A stretch of DNA of 64,000 nucleotides, taken from Gaiella occulta. GTDB lineage: Bacteria; Actinomycetota; Thermoleophilia; Gaiellales; Gaiellaceae. This document shows, in pieces, positions 1-7,442 of this stretch (positions within the stretch are counted from its first letter, which is position 1; every line of letters begins with the position of its first letter). Under the pieces are notes generated by a model. It was not told the DNA's origin. It did no database searches and worked only from the letters and a program-made list of their open reading frames with translations. Both the position numbers and the translations under genes were made by a program. The stretch covers positions 301,001-365,000 of the forward strand of contig NZ_QQZY01000002.1 of assembly GCF_003351045.1 (NCBI RefSeq), written 5' to 3'.

Positions 1-546
1 GCGCTCCTGGAGGCGTCGGCGCTGCTCGTCCTTCGACACGTTGAGGAACACCTTCACGATCGACGTACCCTCGTCGGCGAGCATCCGCTCCCACGCGACG
101 ATGTGCCCGGGTCGCCGCCGCCACACCCGCTCCGGGGCGAGCTCGAGCATGCGCACCGCGACGACGTCCTCGTAGTGCGAGCGATTGAAGATGCCGATCT
201 CGCCGCGGGCCGGCAGCACGGCGTGCACGCGCCACAGGTAGTCGTGGGCGAGCTCGGTCGACGTCGGCGCCTTGAACGAGGCGACGCGGCAGCCCTGCGG
301 GTTGACGCCCGCGAACACGGAGCGCACGACGCCGTCCTTCCCCGACGCGTCGAGGCCCTGCAGGACGAGCAGCACGCTGTGGCGCGCCTCGGCGTAGAGC
401 CGCTGCTGCAGCACCTCGATGCGGGCCTTCAGTTCCTCCAGGCGGGCGTGGGCGCGCGCCTTGTCCCTCAGTCCGAGGTCGTCGCGCGGGTCGCGCGCCG
501 CGATCCGCGGCTTCTCGCCGGGGCCGATGCGCATTCGCTGGATCAT
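1..546 (-). CDS. ppk2: Polyphosphate kinase 2 family protein (3' end outside window)
   Basis: This is the N-terminal 182 residues of a PPK2-type kinase, which transfers phosphate between polyphosphate and nucleotides. The P-loop GLDASGKDG near residue 65 is the PPK2 Walker A signature. It is followed by FNRSHYEDV and by a segment ending in LNVSKDEQ, both typical of the family. The gene runs off the left edge, so the C-terminal part is missing. The ATG at 546 lies 7 bases after a minus-strand -10 hexamer TAGAGT (559-554), so the mRNA is probably leaderless. That hexamer overlaps the divergent -10 of the next gene. AMP, ADP or GDP preference cannot be told from this part. Confidence 0.9.
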   Translation of the reverse strand, partial: MIQRMRIGPGEKPRIAARDPRDDLGLRDKARAHARLEELKARIEVLQQRLYAEARHSVLLVLQGLDASGKDGVVRSVFAGVNPQGCRVASFKAPTSTELAHDYLWRVHAVLPARGEIGIFNRSHYEDVVAVRMLELAPERVWRRRPGHIVAWERMLADEGTSIVKVFLNVSKDEQRRRLQER

Positions 547-553
547 CGCAGGC

Positions 554-563
554 ACTCTAGACT
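554..563. promoter_or_regulatory. Bidirectional -10 region of ppk2 and the small downstream gene
   Basis: The ten bases ACTCTAGACT contain TAGAGT on the minus strand (559-554) and TAGACT on the plus strand (558-563), sharing the central TA. The distances to the start codons are 7 bases (ATG at 546) and 6 bases (GTG at 570). This is the spacing expected for two divergent leaderless transcripts. Confidence 0.55.
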
Positions 564-569
564 CGCGCC

Positions 570-802
570 GTGGCCGATCGCGGCTCCTTCCAGCCCGGCA
601 AGGCCGTCGAGCCTGCCACCGGCAAGCCCGGCGGACGAGCGACGACCTCGCGCGGCTCGAGCAGGAGAGCCTCGACGAGGTGACGAGGATCGACGAGCGC
701 CGGCGCAGCGTCGCCGACAACGTTGAGAGGATCTCGATCCGCCTCGAGGCGACCGACGTCCGCGTGCTCGAGTCGAGGCTCGTCTGGGTGCCTGGCGCGT
801 AG
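570..802 (+). CDS. Small predicted coiled-coil protein, apparently frameshifted
   Basis: A GTG at 570 sits 6 bases after TAGACT, a convincing leaderless start, but that frame closes after 37 codons at 681-683. The overlapping -1 frame, running to the stop at 800-802, is rich in charged heptad-like residues (for example LARLEQESLDEV, then SVADNVERISIRLEA) and looks genuinely coding. Its only own candidate start is GTG 680, giving 40 residues. The simplest reading is one protein of about 77 residues broken by a one-base indel near 630-650, either real or an assembly error. No family was recognised. Its end overlaps the start region of the nuclease gene. Confidence 0.4.
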
Positions 803-1320
803 CCCTCGCCGCCCTGTGCGCGTCCGCGGCGGGCTGCGGGAGCGCGTCGACGGCCGCCGAGAGCACCCCGGAGGCGCCGGCGACGGGCGAGTCCGCGGTC
901 GTCGCGCGCGTGAGCGACGGTGACACGCTGCGCTTGCGGGACGGGCGCCGCGTGCGCCTGCTCCAGATCGACGCGCCCGAGCTGCACGGCGATTGCTTCG
1001 GCAAGGCGGCGCTGACGGCGCTGCGGCGGCTGACGCCCGCGGGCACGCGCGTGACGCTCGTCGCCGACCGGCGCCTCGACCGCAGCGACAGCTACGGGCG
1101 CCTCCTGCGCTACGTCTTCGTGGGCGGACGCAACGTCAACGTCGAGCTCGTACGCCGCGGTGCCGCGTCGCCCTATTTCTTCCGAGGGCGACGAGGACGC
1201 CACGCGATCGACCTGCTCCGCGCCGCCCGCGAGGCACGCGGCGCCCGCCGCGGCTACTGGGGCGCCTGCCCGCGTGCCGATCTCGATCCCGCGGCCGGGT
1301 CGATCACGGGCCGCGCCTGA
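784..1320 (+). CDS. Thermonuclease-like (SNase) lipoprotein, start uncertain
   Basis: The protein has a staphylococcal-nuclease fold: VSDGDTLRLRDGRRVRL, then IDAPE, then DRSDSYGRLLRYVF and an NVELVRRG segment near the C-terminus. The acidic and basic residues expected for Ca-dependent phosphodiester cleavage are present. The first common start codon is GTG 910, but the same frame is open upstream and encodes a clear lipoprotein signal, WRVALAALCASAAGC, at about 793-837. The only start I find for this longer form is CTG 784, with GAGG five bases before it. The protein is therefore probably secreted and lipid-anchored, but its start needs confirmation; a nearby sequence error would also explain the missing start. 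Confidence 0.7.
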   Translation: MGAWRVALAALCASAAGCGSASTAAESTPEAPATGESAVVARVSDGDTLRLRDGRRVRLLQIDAPELHGDCFGKAALTALRRLTPAGTRVTLVADRRLDRSDSYGRLLRYVFVGGRNVNVELVRRGAASPYFFRGRRGRHAIDLLRAAREARGARRGYWGACPRADLDPAAGSITGRA

Positions 1321-1378
1321 CGGCACGCCCCGGCGAGCGCACGGAACAGCGCGTCCGCGCCGTCCGTAGACTGCGGCG

Positions 1379-2641
1379 ATGACGCGCTTCTGGCATCCGG
1401 TGGCCGACATGCAGGCGGTCTCGCGCAGCGGCGAGCTGGTCATCGATCGCGGCGAGGGTTGCCACCTCTGGGACGAGCGCGGCCGGCGCTACCTCGACGC
1501 CACGGCCGGCCTCTGGTACGCGAACGTCGGCTACGGCCGCGAGGAGATCGTCGCGGCGGCCGCGGCGCAGATGCGCCGCCTCCATGCGTACTCCCACTAC
1601 GGCGACGTCTCGAGCAGGCCGACGACCGATCTCGCCGAGCGCATCTCCGCCTTCGCGCCGATGGAGGACGCCGCCGTCTTCTTCACGAGCGGCGGCGGCG
1701 AGTCCGTCGAGACGGCCGTCAAGCTCGTGCGGCGCTACTGGAGCCTGCTCGACCAGCCGCAGCGCACGGTGATCATCTCGCGTGAGCGCGCCTACCACGG
1801 TCTCGCCGGCTACGGCACGAGCATCGTCGGCTCGGACGTGTTCAAGGTCGGCGTCGGGCCGCTCGCCGGCGACACGGTGCGCGTGCCGTGGGACTCGGCC
1901 GAGGCGCTCGCCGAGGCGATCGACCATGCCGGCCCGCACCGGGTCGCCGCGTTCTTCTGCGAGCCCATCGTCGGCGCCGGCGGCGTCCTGCTGCCGCCTG
2001 ACGGCTACCTGGCGGCCGCCCGCGAGGCATGCCGCGAGCGCGGCGTGCTGTTCGTCGCCGACGAGGTGATCTGCGGGTACTGCCGCGTCGGCGACTGGTT
2101 CGCCAGCAGTCGCTTCGGGCTCGACCCCGATCTCGTCACCTTCGCGAAGGGCATCACCTCCGGCTACGTGCCGCTCGGAGGCGTCATCGTGGGCACGGCG
2201 GTGCAGGAGCCGTTCTGGCAGAGCGGGGCTGCCGGCGTCTGGCGCCACGGCTACACGTACTCCGGCCATGCGACCGCCGCCGCCGCCGCGCACGCGAACC
2301 TCGACATCATGGAGCGCGAAGGGCTCGCCGCACGGGCGCGCGAGCTCGAGCACGAGATCACCGAGGCGCTGGCCCCCCTCGTCGAGCACGAGCTCGTCAG
2401 CGAGCTGCGCTCCGGCCTCGGGGCGGTCGCCGGCGTGCAGATCGACCCGGCGCTGCTCGCCGACGACCCCGACCTCACGGACCGCGTCACGCTGACGGCC
2501 CGCGAGCACGGCATCCTCACGCGCACGCTCGTCGGCGGCGGTCTGCAGGTCTCGCCGCCGCTCGTGATCACGCGGGCCGAGCTCGGGGAGCTCGCTTCAG
2601 GCCTGCGCGGCGCGCTCGACGACGTCGCCGCCGCGGGCTGA
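1379..2641 (+). CDS. Class III (PLP) aminotransferase
   Basis: This 420-residue omega-aminotransferase-type enzyme transfers an amino group from an amine or omega-amino acid to a keto acid using PLP. The N-terminus reads HLWDERGRRYLDATAGLW, a class III hallmark. FTSGGGESVETAVKLVRRYW binds the cofactor phosphate, LFVADEVICGYCRVGDWF carries the Asp that contacts the pyridine nitrogen, and TFAKGITSGYVPLGG has the Schiff-base Lys. The ATG at 1379 is 6 bases after TAGACT (1367-1372), which suggests a leaderless, singly transcribed gene. Substrate cannot be assigned. The 3' end overlaps the convergent amidase gene by 45 bases. Confidence 0.9.
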   Translation: MTRFWHPVADMQAVSRSGELVIDRGEGCHLWDERGRRYLDATAGLWYANVGYGREEIVAAAAAQMRRLHAYSHYGDVSSRPTTDLAERISAFAPMEDAAVFFTSGGGESVETAVKLVRRYWSLLDQPQRTVIISRERAYHGLAGYGTSIVGSDVFKVGVGPLAGDTVRVPWDSAEALAEAIDHAGPHRVAAFFCEPIVGAGGVLLPPDGYLAAAREACRERGVLFVADEVICGYCRVGDWFASSRFGLDPDLVTFAKGITSGYVPLGGVIVGTAVQEPFWQSGAAGVWRHGYTYSGHATAAAAAHANLDIMEREGLAARARELEHEITEALAPLVEHELVSELRSGLGAVAGVQIDPALLADDPDLTDRVTLTAREHGILTRTLVGGGLQVSPPLVITRAELGELASGLRGALDDVAAAG

Positions 2642-3157
2642 GGCGCGCACGAGCCGCAGGAAGCGCTGCCACGGGAAGTCGGGCCCCGGATCCCGGTGGT
2701 CGCTCTTGCCGAAGGCGTCGCTGACGTCGGCGTGGCCGCCGATGCCGCGGCGGCGGGCCCGCAGATCGGCGCCGCGCAGCCGCCTCATCGGAATGCCGTG
2801 GCGGGCGCAGACGCCGGCGGCGACGGCGGCGGCGCGCTCGAGCACCGCCTGGCTGTAGGGATCCGACCAGCCGTCCGCGCCCTGGCCGGCGAAGCCGGCG
2901 AGCTCGATCCCGACGGAGTTGCCGTTGCCCCCGCGTGCATGCCAGGCGATGTCGCGCTCGCGCACGCACTGGATCACCGTGCCCGCGTCGACGCAGTAGT
3001 GCGCCGACACCTGAGCGGCAGGATCCGCGAACCAGCGGGCGCAGGCCGCCGCCGCGCCGTCGCGCTCGCCGATCTCCATCGTGTGGATCACGACCACGTC
3101 GATCCTCCGGCGCTCGGCTCGGGTGACGTTCGGGCTCTCGACGAATGCGTACGGCAC
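2597..3157 (-). CDS. N-acetylmuramoyl-L-alanine amidase (amidase_2/AmpD-like)
   Basis: The 186-residue protein matches the zinc amidase_2/PGRP fold that cuts the lactyl-Ala bond of peptidoglycan. It shows VVVIHTME (first zinc His), VSAHYCVDAGTVIQCVRERDIAWHARGGN, NSVGIELAGFAG and GHADVSDAFGKSDHRDPGPDFPW (later zinc ligands). I chose GTG 3157 because GGAGG lies 5 bases upstream and because longer versions run into the HIT gene. No signal peptide is visible from this start, so it may act in muropeptide recycling or need another export route. It is convergent with the aminotransferase. Confidence 0.8.
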   Translation of the reverse strand: MPYAFVESPNVTRAERRRIDVVVIHTMEIGERDGAAAACARWFADPAAQVSAHYCVDAGTVIQCVRERDIAWHARGGNGNSVGIELAGFAGQGADGWSDPYSQAVLERAAAVAAGVCARHGIPMRRLRGADLRARRRGIGGHADVSDAFGKSDHRDPGPDFPWQRFLRLVRASARGGDVVERAAQA

Positions 3158-3215
3158 GGCTCCCTCCAGGGCACGGGCGCCGCAGCCGTGGCGATCATAG
3201 TGATAGAAGGCACGC

Positions 3216-3704
3216 ATGACCAGGCAGCTGTGGGCGCCGTGGCGCCTCGAGTACGTCCAGGGAGCCGGCGAGCAGGACGGCTGCGTCTTCTGCCGCGAGG
3301 CGGCCGGCGAGCTCGCCGGGGCGAGCCTCGTCGTCCACCGCGACGCGCACGCGCTCGCCCTGCTCAACAAGTACCCGTACGCGTCCGGCCATCTCATGAT
3401 CGCCCCGCTACGCCACACGGCCGCGCTCGGCGACCTCAGCCCCGCGGAAGCGGCTGCCGTCCACCGTCTCACGGTGCGGGCGCTCGACGCCCTGCGGACC
3501 GTCTACGGCCCGGATGCCTTCAACGTCGGCTGGAACCTCGGCGCCGTCGCCGGTGGGTCGATCGCGGGCCATCTGCACGAGCACGTGGTGCCACGCTGGA
3601 GCGGCGATACGAATTTCATGCCGGTGCTCGCCGACGTGAAGGTGCTCCCCGAGCACCTCGAGGTCACCCGCAGGCGGCTCGTCGAGGCATGGCCGCAGGG
3701 GTAG
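3216..3704 (+). CDS. HIT family hydrolase (Ap4A-type)
   Basis: A 162-residue histidine-triad protein, expected to hydrolyse dinucleoside polyphosphates or nucleoside phosphoramidates in the cytoplasm. The triad is HLHEHVVPRW at about residue 127. CVFCREAAG near residue 23 matches the zinc-binding Cys pair of FHIT/GalT-like actinobacterial members. The motif ALLNKYPYASGHLMIAP is also family-typical. The ATG at 3216 has AGAAGG upstream. The gene ends shortly before the palindromic repeat at 3877-3932. Confidence 0.88.
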   Translation: MTRQLWAPWRLEYVQGAGEQDGCVFCREAAGELAGASLVVHRDAHALALLNKYPYASGHLMIAPLRHTAALGDLSPAEAAAVHRLTVRALDALRTVYGPDAFNVGWNLGAVAGGSIAGHLHEHVVPRWSGDTNFMPVLADVKVLPEHLEVTRRRLVEAWPQG

Positions 3705-3876
3705 ATGATCCGCGAGCCGGCGGAGAACGCGAACACGTACACGCGACTCGGCCCCGGTGAGGAGAGGATCGAGAGCGACCGCGTCGTGACGGGCCCGTCG
3801 AGGTCGCCGGCATCCACATCCTGCTCGGCGAGCTTCCGCCCCACGAGTGCGCCGTCTCCGAACGCAGCAAGCATCG

Positions 3877-3932
3877 AGCGCGGCGTCTCGCGCGACAAGA
3901 CTTTCCGCTGCGATGTTGCGAGACGCCGCGCT
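3877..3932. repeat. Palindromic dispersed repeat, copy B
   Basis: Perfect 15-base arms (AGCGCGGCGTCTCGC at 3877-3891 and its complement at 3918-3932) flank a 26-base loop. Read on the minus strand, the loop contains CGGAAAGTCTTGT, the same core as the copy at 7337-7390. The element lies between convergent genes and includes the end of the minus-strand stop codon, so it may serve as a bidirectional terminator. Conservation of the loop as well as the stem suggests a repeat family. Confidence 0.8.
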
Positions 3933-4803
3933 AGCGCGTGGCGCCGAGCGGCGCGAGTGACGACCAGGCCTTCGCGCCCGTCGTCGCGAAGTCGTAGAGG
4001 CTCCAGCCGCTGACCGTGCCGTCGTCGCCGACAGCGTCGACGTATGCCTTCAGCTCGTCGGCGTCCATGCGGTTGGCGACGCCTCCCGCCGCGTGGATCG
4101 GCACGTCGGGCCCGACGGCGGCGCGCAGGAGCTTGAGCGAGCGGGCGACGTAGCCGTAGGTCGCCTCGTAGCCGCGGAAGCCGCCTCCCGTATAGGTCAT
4201 CGGGATGAAGGCGTCGACGAGCGGGGTGAGCTCGGCCCACGGAAAGTTCGGCCACCAGCGAGCGTGGCGCTCGAACGCACGCGGCGGGTATGGGATCGCC
4301 GCAACCGGGACGTCGCCGGCCTCGACGGCGAGCGTGCGCGCGAGGGCGAGCAGCCGCTGCGTGCGCAGGCCCACGCGCTTGAGGCGCAGCGACTCCACGT
4401 CGAGCGCGACGCCGTCGAAGGCCGCGCCTCCCGGCGAGCGAAACGCGAGCATCGCCCGTGTGCGGCGCAGGTCGAGCGCCGGCTGCACGAAGCCGGGCAG
4501 GTACCACGCGACGGCCTGGATGCCGCGCGCGTGCAGTGCGTCGAGCAGGAGCCCGAGCCCCGCCGGGTTGACGACGTCGGTCGCGCTGCGGTCGTTCGCG
4601 GTCTCGACGTAGACGGTGCGCACCCCGCGCGCGGCGATGCGATCGGCCGTCCGCACCGGGTCGACGAGCAGCGCGCCGTCGTAGACGTCGATCCAGGTGC
4701 CGAGCCCGGCAAACGGCGGCGAGCCCGCTGCCGAGCTCCCCGCGGCAGCCCCGCCGGCGGCGACGACGAGGAATGCGACCACGGCTGCGACGGCCACGCG
4801 CAT
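3931..4803 (-). CDS. Secreted TIM-barrel protein, putative glycoside hydrolase-like
   Basis: A 290-residue protein starting with a signal peptide (MRVAVAAVVAFLVVAAGGAA). The mature part reads as a (beta/alpha)8 fold: VRTVYVETANDRS, GIQAVAWYLPGFV, DGVALDVES, VPVAAIPYPP, VDAFIPMTYTGGG, and VSGWSLYDFATTG near the end. The DVES and MTYT strand ends resemble chitinase/GH-like barrels, but no catalytic signature is certain, so the activity is unassigned. The ATG at 4803 is 7 bases after a minus-strand TACGCT (4816-4811), which suggests a leaderless mRNA. Its stop lies inside the palindromic repeat. Confidence 0.75.
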   Translation of the reverse strand: MRVAVAAVVAFLVVAAGGAAAGSSAAGSPPFAGLGTWIDVYDGALLVDPVRTADRIAARGVRTVYVETANDRSATDVVNPAGLGLLLDALHARGIQAVAWYLPGFVQPALDLRRTRAMLAFRSPGGAAFDGVALDVESLRLKRVGLRTQRLLALARTLAVEAGDVPVAAIPYPPRAFERHARWWPNFPWAELTPLVDAFIPMTYTGGGFRGYEATYGYVARSLKLLRAAVGPDVPIHAAGGVANRMDADELKAYVDAVGDDGTVSGWSLYDFATTGAKAWSSLAPLGATR

Positions 4804-4849
4804 GCCCGGAAGCGTAGACCGCGTCTGTGAAGGTTCCGTGAGCGCGCCG

Positions 4850-4855
4850 CTAGAA
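4850..4855 (+). promoter_or_regulatory. -10 hexamer of tRNA-Gly
   Basis: TAGAAT ends 10 bases before the first tRNA nucleotide, a spacing suited to transcription starting just upstream of the mature 5' end. No strong -35 is seen. Confidence 0.4.
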
Positions 4856-4865
4856 TGGCGACCGC

Positions 4866-4938
4866 GCGGGCGTAGCTCAGTTGGTAGAGCGTCGGCTTCC
4901 CAAGCCGTAGGTCGAGGGTTCGAGTCCCTTCGCCCGCT
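4866..4938 (+). tRNA. tRNA-Gly (anticodon CCC)
   Basis: A full cloverleaf can be folded by eye. The acceptor arm is GCGGGCG paired with CGCCCGC (4931-4937) and T is the discriminator. The D-arm is GCTC...GAGC. The anticodon loop TTCCCAA reads CCC (Gly, GGG codons), and the T-loop is TTCGAGT. CCA is not encoded. Confidence 0.95.
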
Positions 4939-5001
4939 TCTTCTGCTCGGCACGGGGCTTCTGCCCGGCGGCGTGGAGCGGATCCCCCGGCCCGACCGCT
5001 G

Positions 5002-5892
5002 TCAGCCGCCGACCGTGCCCAGCCAGGAGGCGATGCGCCCGGCGATCTCCTCGCCCCTGTCCTCCTGCAGGAAGTGGGCGGCACCCTGCACCGTCTGCGG
5101 CGGCCCGGCACCCGGGATCAGCTCGGCCATCAGCTCGGCATGGTGCGGCGTGAAGATCGGGTCGCTGTCGCCGAAGAGGACGAGCGCCGGTCTCTCCCAG
5201 CGGCGCAGCGCCTCGCGCACCGCGATCATCGCCGGCGCGCTCGGGTGGTCGGCGCCGGTCGCGACGAGCCTGGGGAACATGACGACGCCGATCTTCGACT
5301 CCGGCGTCGGAAACGGCGCGTCGTAGCCCGCGACGACCTCGTCGGCGAGCTCCGTCGCGCACGAGATGCGGATGAGCCGGCCGGGGACGATGTCGGTGCC
5401 GACCCGCTCCATGAACGCCTGGAAGCGCAGCCACTCCTCACCGGGCGCGCGTGCCCCGATGCCGGTGTTCATGATCACGAGACGCTCGATGCGCTCCGGC
5501 TGCTCGACCGCGAGCCGCAGGCCGATCGGTCCGCCCCAGTCCTGCACGACGACGGTCGCGTCGCGGAGATCGAGCTGCTCGCAGAGAAGGCGCCCGACCG
5601 CTGCGACGTGGCGGTCGTAGCTGTACCACGCGTGCTCGACGGGCTTGTCGGAGCGGCCGAAGCCGAAGTAGTCGGGGACGATCACGCGCCCGACCTCGGC
5701 CAGGCGCGGGATCATCTTGCGGTAGAGGAAGCCCCACGTCGGCTCGCCGTGCAGGAGCACGATCGGCGCGCCTTCGCCCTCGTCGACGTAGTGCATGCGC
5801 AGCCCGTCCTGGTCGACGTAGCGCGGCTCGTACGGCCACCCGGGCAGCTCGCGAAAGCGCTCGTCCGGCGTGCGGTAGGCGTCGACGCCCAT
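5002..5892 (-). CDS. Haloalkane dehalogenase-like alpha/beta hydrolase
   Basis: This 296-residue protein has the haloalkane dehalogenase layout. The oxyanion-hole motif is HGEPTW at residues 48-53. The nucleophile elbow VVQDWGGP has Asp118 followed by Trp119 (nucleophile plus halide-binding Trp). GDSDPIFTPHH near 245 supplies the acid, and GAAHFLQED the base His, about residue 273. The pattern fits subfamily I enzymes, which replace a halogen on an aliphatic carbon by hydroxyl. Related epoxide hydrolases cannot be fully excluded. The ATG at 5892 follows TAGGGT (minus strand, 5904-5899) by 6 bases, suggesting a leaderless mRNA. Confidence 0.82.
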   Translation of the reverse strand: MGVDAYRTPDERFRELPGWPYEPRYVDQDGLRMHYVDEGEGAPIVLLHGEPTWGFLYRKMIPRLAEVGRVIVPDYFGFGRSDKPVEHAWYSYDRHVAAVGRLLCEQLDLRDATVVVQDWGGPIGLRLAVEQPERIERLVIMNTGIGARAPGEEWLRFQAFMERVGTDIVPGRLIRISCATELADEVVAGYDAPFPTPESKIGVVMFPRLVATGADHPSAPAMIAVREALRRWERPALVLFGDSDPIFTPHHAELMAELIPGAGPPQTVQGAAHFLQEDRGEEIAGRIASWLGTVGG

Positions 5893-5952
5893 CTCCGCAC
5901 CCTACCCCGCCCCCGCCACCGCGCGGGCGCGCGCTCGTGCAGAGTTCGCCGG

Positions 5953-7338
5953 GTGACCGACCTTCGCGCCGTCCTCGCCTCCGCCCTCGCCGACCCCGGC
6001 CGGGTGACCGACGGCGACTCCGAGCGCGACCTGCACGCCTCCGACCTCACCTTCCACCGGCCGCAGCGGCCGGACGCGGTCGTCTACCCACTCTCCACGG
6101 CCGAGGTCGCACGCGTGCTCGAGATCGCGGACGCACGCGGAATCCCCGTGACGCCGTTCGGGGCCGGATCGAGCCTCGAGGGCCACGTGATCCCGACGCT
6201 GGGCGGCATCAGCCTCGACCTCACGCGCATGAACCGGATTCTCGAGCTCGACGCCGCCGGGCTCAGCGCCGTCGTGCAGGCCGGCGTGCTACGCAGCGCC
6301 CTCGACGCGGCCGCGGGCGCGCACGGGCTCATGTTCCCCGTCGACCCCGGAGCGGACGCGACGATCGGCGGCATGGCGGCGACGAACGCCGCGGGCACGA
6401 CGACGATCCGCTACGGCAAGACCCGCGCCAGCGTGCTCGCGCTCGAGGCAGTCCTCCCGGGCGGGCGCGTGATCAGGACAGGCACGCGCGCGCCGAAGTC
6501 CTCCGCGGGCTACGACCTCACAGGGCTGCTCGTCGGCTCGGAGGGAACGCTCGCGGTCATCACCGAGGTGACGGTGCGCCTACACGGGATCCCCGAGCAC
6601 GCCGTCGCGCTGCGCGTCGCGTTCCCGGACGTGGGGGCCGCCTGCAGGACCGCGGCCGCCCTCGTCGCCGCCGGGAGCGGCGTCACCCGCCTCGAGCTCG
6701 TCGATGCGTGGACCGTGGCGGCCCTCAACGCCCACCTCGGCAGCCGCTATCCCGAAGTGCCCTGCCTGTTCGTGGAGGCGGCCGGCACGCGAACCGCGGT
6801 CGAGGGCGATCTCGAGCTCGTCGCCGCGGTCGCCGCCGCCGAGGGCGCCGTCGAGATCGTCCACGAGCGCGACGCCGGCGCGCGCGCCCGCCTGTGGGAG
6901 GCGCGCCACGCCGTCGCGTACGCGGTGAGCGCGACCGCGCCGGGCAAGGGCCATCGCACGACGGACGTGTGCGTCCCGGTGCCCGAGCTCCCCGCCGCCG
7001 TCGCCGTCGCGCGCGCGACGCTCGACCGCCTCGACCTGCAAGGCGGCATCCTCGGCCACGCGGGCGACGGCAACCTCCACGTCAGCGTGATGGTCGATCC
7101 CGACGACGCGGCCGAGGTCGCGCGCTCGGACGAGCTCGTCGGGCTGCTCGTCGAGGACGCGCTCGCCCGCGGCGGCACGTGCACGGGCGAGCACGGCATC
7201 GGCGCCGGCAAGATCGCCTGGCTCGAGCGCGAGCACCCGGACCTGCTGCCGCTCTACCGCGGCATCAAGGCGCTCTTCGACCCGCACGGGATCATGAACC
7301 CCGGCAAGGTGCTGCGCGCGGCGGGCGACGGCCGCTAG
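5953..7338 (+). CDS. FAD-linked oxidase, glycolate/D-lactate dehydrogenase (GlcD) type
   Basis: The 461-residue protein carries an N-terminal PCMH FAD-binding domain (VVYPLSTAEVARVLEIADA, VTPFGAGSSLEGHVIP, DPGADATIGGMAATNAAGT) and a C-terminal FAD-oxidase domain. The latter includes GHAGDGNLHVSVMVDP and GGTCTGEHGIGAGK, motifs of the D-2-hydroxyacid dehydrogenase/GlcD group. It should oxidise a D-2-hydroxy acid such as glycolate or D-lactate; the exact substrate is open. I chose GTG 5953 because the protein then begins just before the usual family N-terminus and CAGAGT lies 7 bases upstream. No GlcE/GlcF partner is adjacent. Confidence 0.88.
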   Translation: MTDLRAVLASALADPGRVTDGDSERDLHASDLTFHRPQRPDAVVYPLSTAEVARVLEIADARGIPVTPFGAGSSLEGHVIPTLGGISLDLTRMNRILELDAAGLSAVVQAGVLRSALDAAAGAHGLMFPVDPGADATIGGMAATNAAGTTTIRYGKTRASVLALEAVLPGGRVIRTGTRAPKSSAGYDLTGLLVGSEGTLAVITEVTVRLHGIPEHAVALRVAFPDVGAACRTAAALVAAGSGVTRLELVDAWTVAALNAHLGSRYPEVPCLFVEAAGTRTAVEGDLELVAAVAAAEGAVEIVHERDAGARARLWEARHAVAYAVSATAPGKGHRTTDVCVPVPELPAAVAVARATLDRLDLQGGILGHAGDGNLHVSVMVDPDDAAEVARSDELVGLLVEDALARGGTCTGEHGIGAGKIAWLEREHPDLLPLYRGIKALFDPHGIMNPGKVLRAAGDGR

Positions 7339-7390
7339 TGCGGCGTCTCGCAACATTCCACCGGAAAGTCTTGTTGCGAGACGCCGCACT
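7337..7390. repeat. Palindromic dispersed repeat, copy A
   Basis: Perfect 18-base inverted arms (7337-7354 and 7373-7390) enclose an 18-base loop containing CGGAAAGTCTT. The left arm begins in the stop codon of the plus-strand oxidase gene, and the element precedes the end of the convergent aldolase gene. It matches copy B at 3877-3932 in opposite orientation. It probably forms a strong hairpin in RNA from either strand. Confidence 0.85.
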
Positions 7391-7442
7391 CGATACGAGG
7401 ATGCGCACCGCGAGGGCGGGCGCGGTGCGGACGCGACGGGAC

